The notes: generated by a model from the letters alone, not told the origin. A stretch of DNA of 64,000 nucleotides from CAYMZZ01 sp044463125 (GCA_044463125.1 JBIQMS010000026.1:3970-67969), one strand, 5' to 3'; positions 51,956 to 61,055 are shown, counted from the first letter of the stretch. Translations and numbers: made by a program.

Positions 51956-53689
51956 ATGAAAAAATTGCCATCAGATAAAAAAAGTTTAAGGAGCCACGAG
52001 TGGTTCGGCAGAGATGACAAAATGGGATTTGTACATCGTTCCTGGTTACGCAACCAGGGCTATCCCGATGATTATTTCCGTGGGCGCCCGGTAATTGGCA
52101 TTTGTAATACCTGGAGTGAGTTAACTCCCTGCAATGGGCATCTTCGTGATTTTGCCGAAATAGTAAAGCGGGGGGTAATAGAGGCAGGTGGATTTCCTTT
52201 AGAGTTTCCTGTTATTTCCTTAGGTGAAACCATCATGAAACCTACCACCATGCTGTTCCGCAACCTGGCCAGTATGGATACGGAAGAATGTATTCGTGCC
52301 AACCCTCTGGACGGCGTGGTATTACTGACCGGTTGCGATAAAACAACCCCCAGTACGGTAATGGGCGCATGCAGTGTAGATCTGCCCACGATAGTGGTGC
52401 CGGGAGGGCCCATGCTTAATGGAAGATTTAAAGGGGAATGCCTGGGCTCAGGTAGTTTTAACTGGATGGTGAAGGAAAAACAGTTGAATGAAAATTATAC
52501 GGCAGAAGACATTCTGGAAGCAGAAATAGGAACGGCCCGCAGCCAGGGTCACTGTATGAGTATGGGTACTGCATCCACCATGGCCTGTATGGTAGAAGCT
52601 TTGGGGCTCACATTGCCCGGTGCCGCTACCATACCCGCTGTGGATGCACGGAAAAAAGTAATGGCACAATTAAGTGGAAGAAGAATTGTGGAAATGGTAA
52701 AAGAAGACCTCAGGTTGTCAAAAATTCTTACCCGAAAAGCATTTGAAAATTCTATTGTGGTAAATGCGGCGGTGGGAGGTTCCACCAATTTTCTAATTCA
52801 CCTGCAGGCTATCGCCGGAAGAATTGGCGTGGAGCTAAACCTGGAAGATTTTGATAAGATAGGAAGTAAGATACCACTCCTGGTGAATCTGAAACCATCC
52901 GGAAAATACCTGATGGAAGACTTCTATTATGCCGGTGGATTACCCGTTGTGATCAATGAACTGAAAAAATTCCTGCATCGCGAAACAATCACCGTGAACG
53001 GAAAATCAATTGCGGAAAATTATAACAATACCATTTGCTATAACAAGGATGTAATTGCTACCGTGGAAGAACCATTCCAGGAAAATGCGGGTATTGCAGT
53101 GCTAAAAGGAAATATTTGTGTGGATGGCGCCATCATCAAGCCATCGGCCGCCACAAAAAAACTCATGAAACACCGCGGACGCGCAGTGGTATTTGAAACC
53201 ATGGAAGATTATCATGCCCGGATTGATGACCCCAATTTGGATATTGATGAAAACTGTGTAATCGTATTGAAAACAGTAGGTCCGGTGGGTTATCCCGGTA
53301 TGCCCGAAGTAGGCAATGTGGATTTACCCGAAAAACTATTGCGCAAGGGAGTCACCGATATGATACGCATTTCAGATGGCAGAATGAGTGGTACCGCTGC
53401 CGGCACCGTTGTTTTGCACGTATCGCCCGAATCCGCCATCGGTGGTGCTTTAGCATTGGTACAAAATGGCGATATGATTGAGTTGGATGTAGAAAACAGA
53501 AGACTGCATCTGGATATCAGCGATGAAGAATTACAGAAAAGAAGAGCCGCATGGGTGCCCCCCGCACCGGTAACCGCAAGAGGTTATGTGAAAATCTATA
53601 TCAACCACGTACAGCAGGCCCACCTCGGCGCCGATCTCGATATATTGCAGGGCGGCTCAGGTGATGAGGTGAGCAGGGATTTGCATTAA
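51956..53689 (+). CDS. IlvD/Edd-family sugar-acid dehydratase
   Basis: A 577-residue iron-sulfur dehydratase. Cluster cysteines are seen in G-I-C-N-T-W-S-E-L-T-P-C-N, T-G-C-D-K-T-T-P-S-T-V-M-G-A-C and G-H-C-M-S-M-G-T-A-S-T-M. The C-terminal G-R-M-S-G-T-A-A-G-T and H-V-S-P-E-S-A-I-G-G-A-L-A are conserved. Length and motifs fit the pentonate/hexonate dehydratases (arabonate, xylonate, gluconate) better than dihydroxy-acid dehydratase of branched-chain synthesis. It is cytoplasmic and pairs with the aldehyde dehydrogenase upstream. It is the second dehydratase of the cluster beside the exported enolase-type one. Confidence 0.92.
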   Translation: MKKLPSDKKSLRSHEWFGRDDKMGFVHRSWLRNQGYPDDYFRGRPVIGICNTWSELTPCNGHLRDFAEIVKRGVIEAGGFPLEFPVISLGETIMKPTTMLFRNLASMDTEECIRANPLDGVVLLTGCDKTTPSTVMGACSVDLPTIVVPGGPMLNGRFKGECLGSGSFNWMVKEKQLNENYTAEDILEAEIGTARSQGHCMSMGTASTMACMVEALGLTLPGAATIPAVDARKKVMAQLSGRRIVEMVKEDLRLSKILTRKAFENSIVVNAAVGGSTNFLIHLQAIAGRIGVELNLEDFDKIGSKIPLLVNLKPSGKYLMEDFYYAGGLPVVINELKKFLHRETITVNGKSIAENYNNTICYNKDVIATVEEPFQENAGIAVLKGNICVDGAIIKPSAATKKLMKHRGRAVVFETMEDYHARIDDPNLDIDENCVIVLKTVGPVGYPGMPEVGNVDLPEKLLRKGVTDMIRISDGRMSGTAAGTVVLHVSPESAIGGALALVQNGDMIELDVENRRLHLDISDEELQKRRAAWVPPAPVTARGYVKIYINHVQQAHLGADLDILQGGSGDEVSRDLH

Positions 53690-53867
53690 GCAATTGTACT
53701 GAAGTTACATTTACACAGATAGGTGCATTTGTTCGTATTTGCCATCCCATCTATATATGCCATCCGGTAACCCATCCCCACCGCCGGATAAGCGCCACTT
53801 ACCCCGTCAATGCTCCGCTGCTATTTTCGTGATCTAATCAGTAATCATTAACCTTAAACTTTTGATC

Positions 53868-54281
53868 ATGAAAATGAAAATTCTTTCTCTGCTGCTCGCA
53901 ACAACCGTGCTGGCGACAGCCTGTTCCAAATCAAAATCGGAGGATACGCCCCCAACACCCGAAAAGGAGATGGAAGGATACTGGACAGGACATTATACCT
54001 CAGTTGGCTCCATTGCCAAGGAGAACTATGCCATGTTGTTTAAACCCAACGGGCAGCTAAGGGTTTACGACCTCGGTGCTAAGACGGATACCAGCGCTAT
54101 TCATCCTTTGGCGAAATCGGATGGAACCTGGGTGTTAAGCGGACAAACGGTTCAAACCACTTACAAGTCGGGCAGCTTTACATACAATACCATCGCCACA
54201 GTGAATGCGGATAAATCGGAGATGACCGGATCCTGGATAATGAATGATTCACCCAAAGGGAATATTTTCCTGAGCAGGTGA
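53868..54281 (+). CDS. Small lipoprotein, paralogue A
   Basis: About 137 residues. Signal peptide with lipobox A-T-A-C, then a short acidic/proline linker and a beta-rich domain starting G-Y-W-T-G-H-Y and ending G-S-W-I-M-N. The pattern W-x-G-x-Y...N-x-A-x-x-x-K-P-x-G-x-x-x-x-Y-D/E-x-G is shared with the next gene. This looks like a small lipocalin-like barrel, but no named family is recognised. ATG 53868 is preferred to TTG 53862. Function unknown. Confidence 0.75.
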   Translation: MKMKILSLLLATTVLATACSKSKSEDTPPTPEKEMEGYWTGHYTSVGSIAKENYAMLFKPNGQLRVYDLGAKTDTSAIHPLAKSDGTWVLSGQTVQTTYKSGSFTYNTIATVNADKSEMTGSWIMNDSPKGNIFLSR

Positions 54282-54310
54282 TTCGATTTCTTTCAACCTA
54301 AAAATCAAAA

Positions 54311-54733
54311 ATGAAAATATTAAATATTCTTCTTGCCAGCATTTTTACCCTATCTCTGCTGGCGTGCAGCAAAAGTAAAGATGCCGCAATTTCGGAGCCG
54401 GAACAACCATCACCGGTGTTGGGGTATTGGCCGGGGACTTACACGATATTCGGATTAACCGACAAGTTCAATTGCGCCATTCATGTGAAACCAGGTGGAA
54501 GTTTCCGGTTTTATGAAATGGGCTCCGCAAGCGATACCACAGAATTAGATCCAGGACTGAAACAGACTGGTACCTGGGCCATGATTGATGACACTTTTGT
54601 GATGACACTATTCATTTCGGGCACTTCCAATGGGGTGCAGGCTTCTCTACAAATGAATGATGCGAAAGACAAGATGAGTGGACTCTGGAAGATGGATGGT
54701 GAGACAACGGGAAAGTTTGATTTTGTGCGATAA
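54311..54733 (+). CDS. Small lipoprotein, paralogue B
   Basis: A 140-residue lipoprotein (lipobox L-L-A-C) whose body aligns with the preceding protein: G-Y-W-P-G-T-Y, N-C-A-I-H-V-K-P-G-G, Y-E-M-G-S-A-S-D-T-T and S-G-L-W-K-M-D-G. The two lie 29 bases apart and arose by tandem duplication, now clearly diverged. Both are probably anchored in a membrane facing the periplasm. Function unknown. Confidence 0.75.
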   Translation: MKILNILLASIFTLSLLACSKSKDAAISEPEQPSPVLGYWPGTYTIFGLTDKFNCAIHVKPGGSFRFYEMGSASDTTELDPGLKQTGTWAMIDDTFVMTLFISGTSNGVQASLQMNDAKDKMSGLWKMDGETTGKFDFVR

Positions 54734-54806
54734 GTGTGAATTCTCGCAGGCATTGCGATCATTTTTTGGTAACCAAATACATTTTTCACAAATTCAAAAA
54801 CATAGT

Positions 54807-55238
54807 ATGCATATCAATCAAATCAGGCTCGTGCAGGAATCCTGGCATTGGGTAAAACCCGTGGCCAAACAGGCCGGGCTGAACTTTTACGAAAAATTGT
54901 TTGAGGCGGCACCCAGCATACGACACTTGTTCAAGGAAAATTACGAAGATCAGGCCGACAAATTAATGGTCATGCTCGGTTATGTGGTCAGCAAGTTGGA
55001 AAGGCCAGCTGATATTATGGACGACATCCAGAAATTAGGCAAGAGTCATCGCAAATACGGCGCCCAGCCTGCGCATTACGCGGTAGTGGGGCAATGCCTG
55101 ATCGCTACTTTGCAGGAAGGGCTGGCGGAAAAGTGGACAAGTGAACTGCAGGACGCCTGGATTGCCGCCTTCACCCTGGTGAAAGACGCCATGATTACCG
55201 CGCAAGAGTCGGTACACGAACATCAGCCCGCCAATTAA
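54807..55238 (+). CDS. Single-domain globin A
   Basis: A 143-residue three-over-three globin. Proximal His81 (F8) lies in G-K-S-H-R-K-Y-G-A-Q-P-x-H-Y. Other haem-pocket residues are Tyr28 (B10), Phe42 (CD1) and probably Gln49 (E7). This matches bacterial neuroglobin- or Hell's-Gate-type single-domain globins rather than truncated ones. There is no reductase domain. ATG 54807 is chosen because the longer frame enters the preceding gene. It is ten bases upstream of a second globin gene and near a GAF-containing sensor kinase, which suggests an O2 or NO function. Confidence 0.93.
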   Translation: MHINQIRLVQESWHWVKPVAKQAGLNFYEKLFEAAPSIRHLFKENYEDQADKLMVMLGYVVSKLERPADIMDDIQKLGKSHRKYGAQPAHYAVVGQCLIATLQEGLAEKWTSELQDAWIAAFTLVKDAMITAQESVHEHQPAN

Positions 55239-55248
55239 ATCGTTTCTT

Positions 55249-55674
55249 TTGCATAGCTCGCTCACACATAAGCAGGTTTTAATCCTTCGCCAGTCATGGG
55301 AAAAATTACGTCCCGGAGCAAGGCGACTAACACAGGCGCTCTATGAGCGCCTGTTTGTGCAGCTACCCCAGGTAAGACATTGGTTTGGGGAGGATTTGCA
55401 TGAGCAGTCGTGCAAGTTGGCGGCTGTCATCAATTTTGTTATGGGTAAACTGCACAGGCTGGAAGATATTTTTCCTGATCTGCGCGATATCGGTCAGAAG
55501 CATAGCGCATTTAAAATACCTATCGAATGGTATGATGCGGTAGGCGACTGCCTGGTGACTGAGATAAAACTGGCCCTGTCTGCCGAATGGAACCCGGAGT
55601 ACCAGGAAGCCTGGACAGATTTGTATTCCATCTTAAAAGAAAGAGTATGGGAGGGGCAGAACTCCGGGAGTTGA
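55249..55674 (+). CDS. Single-domain globin B (TTG start)
   Basis: A 141-residue globin, a diverged tandem paralogue of globin A. Tyr32 (B10), Phe46 (CD1), Gln53 (E7) and His85 (F8, in G-Q-K-H-S-A-F) are kept, so haem binding is likely. No ATG or GTG lies in a suitable place, and TTG ten bases after the stop of globin A gives a full-length fold. The low-efficiency start suggests lower expression or coupling to globin A translation. Confidence 0.9.
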   Translation: MHSSLTHKQVLILRQSWEKLRPGARRLTQALYERLFVQLPQVRHWFGEDLHEQSCKLAAVINFVMGKLHRLEDIFPDLRDIGQKHSAFKIPIEWYDAVGDCLVTEIKLALSAEWNPEYQEAWTDLYSILKERVWEGQNSGS

Positions 55675-55788
55675 ATGCGATTTGTAATGCCTGTGCCGGA
55701 GTGGAAGATGGATTGCTATTATGAATAGTGTATATTTAAACAACATATAAATTCCCCTGAACCTTTGCAAGCCTGGAGGCATATAAGT

Positions 55789-58700
55789 ATGGTAGTTGCG
55801 AAAATTGCTTTCGCCGCAACCCTTTTTGCCCAATTGCCAGACTATCATGTACAGATGATCGCGGACCAGGAAGGGTTATTGAGTGCGGAAATCATCAGTA
55901 TGGCCCGCGACAAAAGAGGGTACCTGTGGCTGCTTTCTCCCAATTCGGTACAGCGAACCGATGGCCGGAAATGTTGGTACTATCCCGTCAACGAATCGGC
56001 CAGGCAGATTTTCGTGGATAGTGCCGATCGTATTTGGCTGGTAACCCGCAATGAAGTTCTGCAGTTTGTGAATGATTATGCCGGATTCAAAACCGTTCCT
56101 TTTCCTGGTAAAACGGAGCGTCTACCACTTAGCCTGTTTGAATCTGGTGGCAGGATCTTTCTGATCTCCACGCGGGGGTTGCTGCAATGGGATAATGTTG
56201 AGCAAAGCTTTGTTTCGGACAACCAATTCCGTTTTCCCGGTTTCAAAGAGTTTAACCGCATTTTTGCCCAATCAGCGGAATACGTATTTCTGTCCGATTC
56301 CGACAGCCTTTACAGTCTTCACCGCAAATCGGGCTCCGTAACATCCATGCCTTCGGGCTTTAATATTTCGGCGATGGTGGGCCTTTCGCTGAACCAGGTA
56401 TTGGTTTCCGACTTTAATTCACGCACTTTCCATTATGATTTCACGCAGCAGCGGAAAAGCCCCTGGCATGCCAGCCTGGTAACGGGTAATCACAACGATC
56501 CCTACCTGAGAATGAGCGCGGGTGTGGATTTGGGGAAGGACAGCTTTCTGCTGTCGTCGAATCTTGGATTCATCATCTACAATCAAAAGCGCGGCAGCTT
56601 TCGATTGCCCGTTTTTTATTCTCGCGGACAGTTGTTGCGCAACAACCAATCGGTGCGACAAATGATCAGGGACGAATCCGGAAATGTCTTTATGTCGCAT
56701 GCGGAAGGTTTGGCATTTTTCAATCCTCAGGAGGAGCCCATACACTACATCATGAACTATCGCTATGCCGACGATGGCCTGCCCGATATTGATGTCCGCG
56801 GATTTACAGAAGATGCGGAAGGCAATATCTGGATTGCCACGATCAATGGCCTGGCAAGGTTGAATGTTGAAAACGGCATGATGCGTTCATTTAATTCAAC
56901 GAGCGATGAGTTACAGTTCGATTATCCTTCCATCCGCTACCTCCTGCACCACCAATCGCGGGTGTGGGTGGGAACGGGTGGTAATGGTGTGTGGATGTAT
57001 GATATGCAATCGCGGCGGTTTAGCAGGCCATCTCTCAAGGAGAGTAGCAGCGGGATCAGGTCCGCCAATATGGAGCGGGAGTATATCTGGAAACTGCTCG
57101 CCATGCAGGACGGAAACATCCTGGTGGTATGTGGGCGAAGAGCTTACAGGATTGATCAGCATAGCCTGGAAGCATCCGTTTTGCCGATGGCAATACCGGG
57201 CATTTCAAGGTCGGCCTTGCAGGATTCCGTAGGAAGGGTATGGCTGGGCGGTACCAATGGTCTTGTTTGCTACGACAACCAATATCAGCGGCTTTTTTTC
57301 CTCAGAGATTCATTGCCCGACAAGCGGGTGGCGGCCATGCTGGAATGGAAACGAAATCGCATTTTGATAGGCACAAGAGGTTTATATGAGTTGGTGGTGG
57401 ATGACAAGGGGATTCATTCTTTTCAAAAGATGACCATTTTCCCCGACAATCGATTTATCTATTGCATGGAACAGGATAGTTTGGGAAGAATATGGATGGG
57501 TACCGACAGAGGCTTGTATCGACTGGATCTGAACCGGTCGGAGCTTCGGGCATTTGATATCGCCGACAATATCCAGGTGCAGGTTTTTAATTCAAACGGA
57601 CTGTTTCTTTCAGACAACGGACTTCTATTTGCCGGTGGACGTATGGGCCTGAATTATTTAAATCCTTATGTGGAACGAACCCGGTCGAAGGCCTTGAAAC
57701 CCATTCTGGAGTCGGCAGTTTTTGGTAAGGATGATTCCAGTTTTTTTCTACAGTATCAGCCGATTTTGTTGCCCCATTTTCAGCGGAATGTTGATTTGAG
57801 AATAGCCGTACCAGAGTATGCAGCACCCTATGCTTTACGATATAGATATCGATTAAATGGGAATGCGGAATGGACTGATAATGGACAAAACGATCAGGTG
57901 CTTTTGAGGGAACTTCCACCCGGAACTTATCAAATTGATATTGCTGTGAGCCGTGATGCTGTGGTATGGTATGAACAGGAAAATGCGATCAGCTTCTTTA
58001 TCCGAAAACCCTGGTGGATGCAATGGTGGTTCAGGATTGCAGCGCTTTTGGGAGTATTGGCTCTTGTGGGATTTATTCGCAGGTATCGCAGCCGTAAGAA
58101 AGAGGAAGCCGAGTTTCAATCCGCCGTGGATTATTTCGCGCATTCCGCCTATGAGCATGCCAGTACCGAGGACATTCTCTGGGATATCTGCCGAAATGCC
58201 ATCACCCGGCTGGGTCTCGAGGATTGCGTTATTTACCTGTTGGATGAAGAACGCAACATACTGGTGCAGAAAGCCGCGTTTGGCGCCAAGAGCAATAGCG
58301 GTTTTGAAGTGTTGAATCCCATAGAGATCCCCGTAGGCGAGGCCATTGTGGGACATGTGGCGGCGACTGGCAAAGCAGAGATCATTAAGGATACTTCACG
58401 CGACAGCCGCTACCTGGCCGATGATAAGCCCCGGCTTTCGGAGCTGACCGTACCGATCGTTCATCAGAATAAGGTGATCGGTATTATTGATTCGGAACAT
58501 AGCCGACGCAATTTTTTCCGGCCAATACACCTGGATACCCTGCAGCGGATCGCCTCCCTGTGTGCTTCCAAAATATCACGAAGCATGGCCATCGCGGAAT
58601 TGAAGAAAGCAGAAGAAAAATTGCAGTCGCTCAATACAAAAATTACCGCCACCAAATACATGAATCTGCGTTTGCAGATGAATCCCCATTTTCTGTTCAA

Positions 58701-59301
58701 TGCGCTCAATTCTATTCAGCATTTGATAGTGGCGCAGCAAACGAATGAAGCATATCGATACCTGTCGATTTTTTCCCGATTCCTTCGTTCTGTGCTGCAA
58801 TATGCCGACAAAACAGTGATCAGGCTGGATGAGGAAATTCAAATGCTCGAAATGTATATCAGCCTGGAGCAATTGGGATCAGATAAACACTTTACATTTA
58901 AGATTGTGACAAATGAGAACCTGGAAACCGATGAAGTGTTGATTCCTCCCCTGATAATACAGCCCCTGGTAGAGAATGCTATCTGGCATGGGTTAATGCC
59001 GGCAGAAGGTGAAAAGCAACTCAATATTTCGTTTGAAGAAAATTCGGATGATCAACTGGTTTGTGTGGTAGAGGATAATGGGATAGGAAGGGAAACCGCC
59101 GCACAACTGGAAAAAAGGAAAATGGGACAGTTGGCATATGAAAGCAAGTCAACAGCAATCATCCGTGAACGATTGGAACTGCTGAAAGAGAAAACAGGTA
59201 AGGATGCCGCCATCCATGTAGAAGACAAAAAGTTGAACGGCCGGGCTATGGGTACGAGGGTAACGGTCATTATTCCATATTATAATCAGGATGAAGTATG
59301 A
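55789..59301 (+). CDS. Propeller/GAF sensor histidine kinase (LytS type)
   Basis: About 1170 residues. After a short hydrophobic N-terminus comes a two-component-regulator propeller (about 20-640, with repeated G-x-I-W-I/L-G-T-x-x-G-L), a Y_Y_Y domain (about 650-730), a membrane segment (about 740-762), a GAF domain (about 785-930) and a LytS-type kinase. His967 is in M-N-P-H-F-L-F-N-A-L-N-S, and the ATPase motifs are P-P-L-I-I-Q-P-L-V-E-N-A and D-N-G-I-G-R. The ATG at 55789 has a GGAGG ribosome site nine bases upstream, unusual in this phylum; a TTG 24 bases earlier is the alternative. The stop overlaps the regulator start (ATGA). Confidence 0.93.
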   Translation: MVVAKIAFAATLFAQLPDYHVQMIADQEGLLSAEIISMARDKRGYLWLLSPNSVQRTDGRKCWYYPVNESARQIFVDSADRIWLVTRNEVLQFVNDYAGFKTVPFPGKTERLPLSLFESGGRIFLISTRGLLQWDNVEQSFVSDNQFRFPGFKEFNRIFAQSAEYVFLSDSDSLYSLHRKSGSVTSMPSGFNISAMVGLSLNQVLVSDFNSRTFHYDFTQQRKSPWHASLVTGNHNDPYLRMSAGVDLGKDSFLLSSNLGFIIYNQKRGSFRLPVFYSRGQLLRNNQSVRQMIRDESGNVFMSHAEGLAFFNPQEEPIHYIMNYRYADDGLPDIDVRGFTEDAEGNIWIATINGLARLNVENGMMRSFNSTSDELQFDYPSIRYLLHHQSRVWVGTGGNGVWMYDMQSRRFSRPSLKESSSGIRSANMEREYIWKLLAMQDGNILVVCGRRAYRIDQHSLEASVLPMAIPGISRSALQDSVGRVWLGGTNGLVCYDNQYQRLFFLRDSLPDKRVAAMLEWKRNRILIGTRGLYELVVDDKGIHSFQKMTIFPDNRFIYCMEQDSLGRIWMGTDRGLYRLDLNRSELRAFDIADNIQVQVFNSNGLFLSDNGLLFAGGRMGLNYLNPYVERTRSKALKPILESAVFGKDDSSFFLQYQPILLPHFQRNVDLRIAVPEYAAPYALRYRYRLNGNAEWTDNGQNDQVLLRELPPGTYQIDIAVSRDAVVWYEQENAISFFIRKPWWMQWWFRIAALLGVLALVGFIRRYRSRKKEEAEFQSAVDYFAHSAYEHASTEDILWDICRNAITRLGLEDCVIYLLDEERNILVQKAAFGAKSNSGFEVLNPIEIPVGEAIVGHVAATGKAEIIKDTSRDSRYLADDKPRLSELTVPIVHQNKVIGIIDSEHSRRNFFRPIHLDTLQRIASLCASKISRSMAIAELKKAEEKLQSLNTKITATKYMNLRLQMNPHFLFNALNSIQHLIVAQQTNEAYRYLSIFSRFLRSVLQYADKTVIRLDEEIQMLEMYISLEQLGSDKHFTFKIVTNENLETDEVLIPPLIIQPLVENAIWHGLMPAEGEKQLNISFEENSDDQLVCVVEDNGIGRETAAQLEKRKMGQLAYESKSTAIIRERLELLKEKTGKDAAIHVEDKKLNGRAMGTRVTVIIPYYNQDEV

Positions 59302-60029
59302 TAAAAGCGATGATTGTGGATGATAAGATGGCGTCGATCGAATTGCTGAAATGGCTGATCAGCCAGCATTGCCCGGAAATAAGCCTGGTGGGCCAGGCTT
59401 GCAGTGTGGAGGAAGCGATACCGATCATCCGGGAGCGGGAACCCGATATTCTTTTCCTCGATATTCAGATGCCAAAGCAAAACGGATTTGATTTGTTGTC
59501 GGGAATTGGGAAATGGGAATTTGAAGTAGTTTTTACCACGGCCTATAACGAATTTGCGATTCAGGCTATACGATATAGCGCACTGGATTATTTGCTCAAG
59601 CCTATTGATGCCGGCGATCTGGTGAAGGCGGTGGAGCGATTTAAGGTAAAGCGCATCTACGCGCCCGCGGGAGAGGAGTTGTATCGAAACTTTATTCAGA
59701 ATCTATCAAACAAAGAAAAAAAACTGGCGCTCACCGGCGTAACGGATATTCATTATGTAAGTCTCGACGAGATTATTCGCCTGCAGGCGGAAAGGAACTA
59801 TACACGGTTCTATTTTACCGATGCAAAAACATTTGTTTCGGCGCGAACGCTGAAAGAATATGAAGAATTGTTGCCCTCCGATGAATTTATCAGAACGCAT
59901 CGCACCCACCTGATCAATAAGCGCTTTGTATCGCAGTACGACAGGGAAGGCTTTTTGCTGCTGAAGGATGGAAGCAGGGTGGAGGTTTCGAGGAGGAAAA
60001 AGGAACAGGTATTAAGATTGTTAGGATAA
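59298..60029 (+). CDS. LytTR response regulator
   Basis: A 243-residue regulator. The receiver domain (1-120) has D8-D9, phospho-acceptor Asp55 in F-L-D-I-Q-M-P, and K in L-L-K-P-I-D. The LytTR DNA-binding domain (about 140-243) includes Y-V-S-L-D-E-I-I-R-L-Q-A-E-R-N-Y-T-R and F-I-R-T-H-R-T-H-L-I-N. It overlaps the kinase gene by four bases and is its partner. LytTR proteins usually bind pairs of short direct repeats upstream of target genes; targets are not evident here, but the globin genes are candidates. Confidence 0.96.
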   Translation: MIKAMIVDDKMASIELLKWLISQHCPEISLVGQACSVEEAIPIIREREPDILFLDIQMPKQNGFDLLSGIGKWEFEVVFTTAYNEFAIQAIRYSALDYLLKPIDAGDLVKAVERFKVKRIYAPAGEELYRNFIQNLSNKEKKLALTGVTDIHYVSLDEIIRLQAERNYTRFYFTDAKTFVSARTLKEYEELLPSDEFIRTHRTHLINKRFVSQYDREGFLLLKDGSRVEVSRRKKEQVLRLLG

Positions 60030-60080
60030 ATGAAATGGATATTGTGTTGGTTTGCCAGAAATTTACGTTCTCTATAAAGA

Positions 60081-60701
60081 ATGGCAAAAAGAGCAAGAAC
60101 GCGTCGAATCATATTTCGCAGCCTGGCAGTAATGAGCATTTTACTCCTACTGGGTGTATATATCCTGTATACATGGGAAACCGAAGTAAACCAGGTAACG
60201 GATTCACATGTATATGATCTTCCCTTTGCAAAAGGTGCCAGCTATCGGGTGGTGCAGGGATATGGCGGTCTATTTTCGCATAGCCATATTGCCGCTCTTG
60301 ATTTTGAAATGCCAGAAGGTACTCCCATCCACGCCGCAAGGGGAGGAACAGTTTTCGCTCTTCGGGAAGACAGTAATGAAGGCGGTCTGAGCAAAAAATA
60401 TAAGAATAAGGCCAACTATATTATGATTCGCCATGAGGATGGTAGTTACGGTTGCTACTGGCATTTGCGAAAGAATGGAGTCCTCGTCAAAAAAGGGGAA
60501 AGGGTAAGTCAGGGGCAGCTTATTGGCTATAGTGGTGCCACCGGGCAGCTCTGGAGGCCCCATCTACATTTTTCGGTAAAGCGCAAGCTCAACTATCAAA
60601 AACAATCGTTCGTGCAAACCCTTTTTCGGACGGAGCGGGGCCAGATGAAGCTGAAGCGGGGGCAATCGTACAGCCGGCCTTCATCCCAGAATGAAATATA
60701 A
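60081..60701 (+). CDS. Membrane-anchored M23 metallopeptidase
   Basis: A 206-residue protein with a basic N-terminus and one membrane segment (about 12-30) followed by a LytM/M23 domain (about 60-185). Zinc ligands: His and Asp in H-S-H-I-A-A-L-D and H-L-H-F near residue 160. It probably cleaves peptide cross-links of peptidoglycan in the periplasm. All ligands are present, so it should be active and not a regulatory LytM pseudoenzyme. It stands alone between the two-component pair and the next SusC gene. Confidence 0.92.
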   Translation: MAKRARTRRIIFRSLAVMSILLLLGVYILYTWETEVNQVTDSHVYDLPFAKGASYRVVQGYGGLFSHSHIAALDFEMPEGTPIHAARGGTVFALREDSNEGGLSKKYKNKANYIMIRHEDGSYGCYWHLRKNGVLVKKGERVSQGQLIGYSGATGQLWRPHLHFSVKRKLNYQKQSFVQTLFRTERGQMKLKRGQSYSRPSSQNEI

Positions 60702-61055
60702 GTGCTTGCAACTTATCCACTTGGCCTTCATTTTGCCGAAGTTGCCATATTAGCCCTGCCCATAAGTTAAATTTGTCTAAATTTTTTTTGGCCGCTGTGC
60801 AGCAGTTTGGAAACTTTTTCTGTCTGCATGCTTGATCGTTTACCATCTCACCTTGATCCTTTGGAAATATTGGTTGAACTAAACCATTTCCAGGGTATTG
60901 CTTACCGTTCACATAAAAGGCCGGGAAAATAAAAATTTTTCCGGGTTAAAGAATTGTTATGATTATTCTTTGCAATAACATTGCAACCCTGTTGACCTTT
61001 TGAAAACCCGATTAGGCAATCACTTTTTTTTTAAACCAAAAACAATCATCACTGC
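60702..61055. other. Gene-free leader region of third SusC gene
   Basis: A 354-base stretch without a supported gene. An exact -7 box TAAATTTG lies at 60768-60775, but the nearest TTG upstream is 23 bases away, so the promoter is tentative and would give a leader of about 280 bases. A 9-bp inverted repeat is listed separately. Confidence 0.5.
60921..60945 (+). promoter_or_regulatory. Leader hairpin CCGGGAAAA-7-TTTTCCGGG
   Basis: A perfect 9-bp stem with a 7-base A/T loop, 111 bases before the SusC start. There is no T-run after it on the plus strand, so it is not a typical terminator. It may be an mRNA leader structure or a protein-binding palindrome. Confidence 0.5.
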
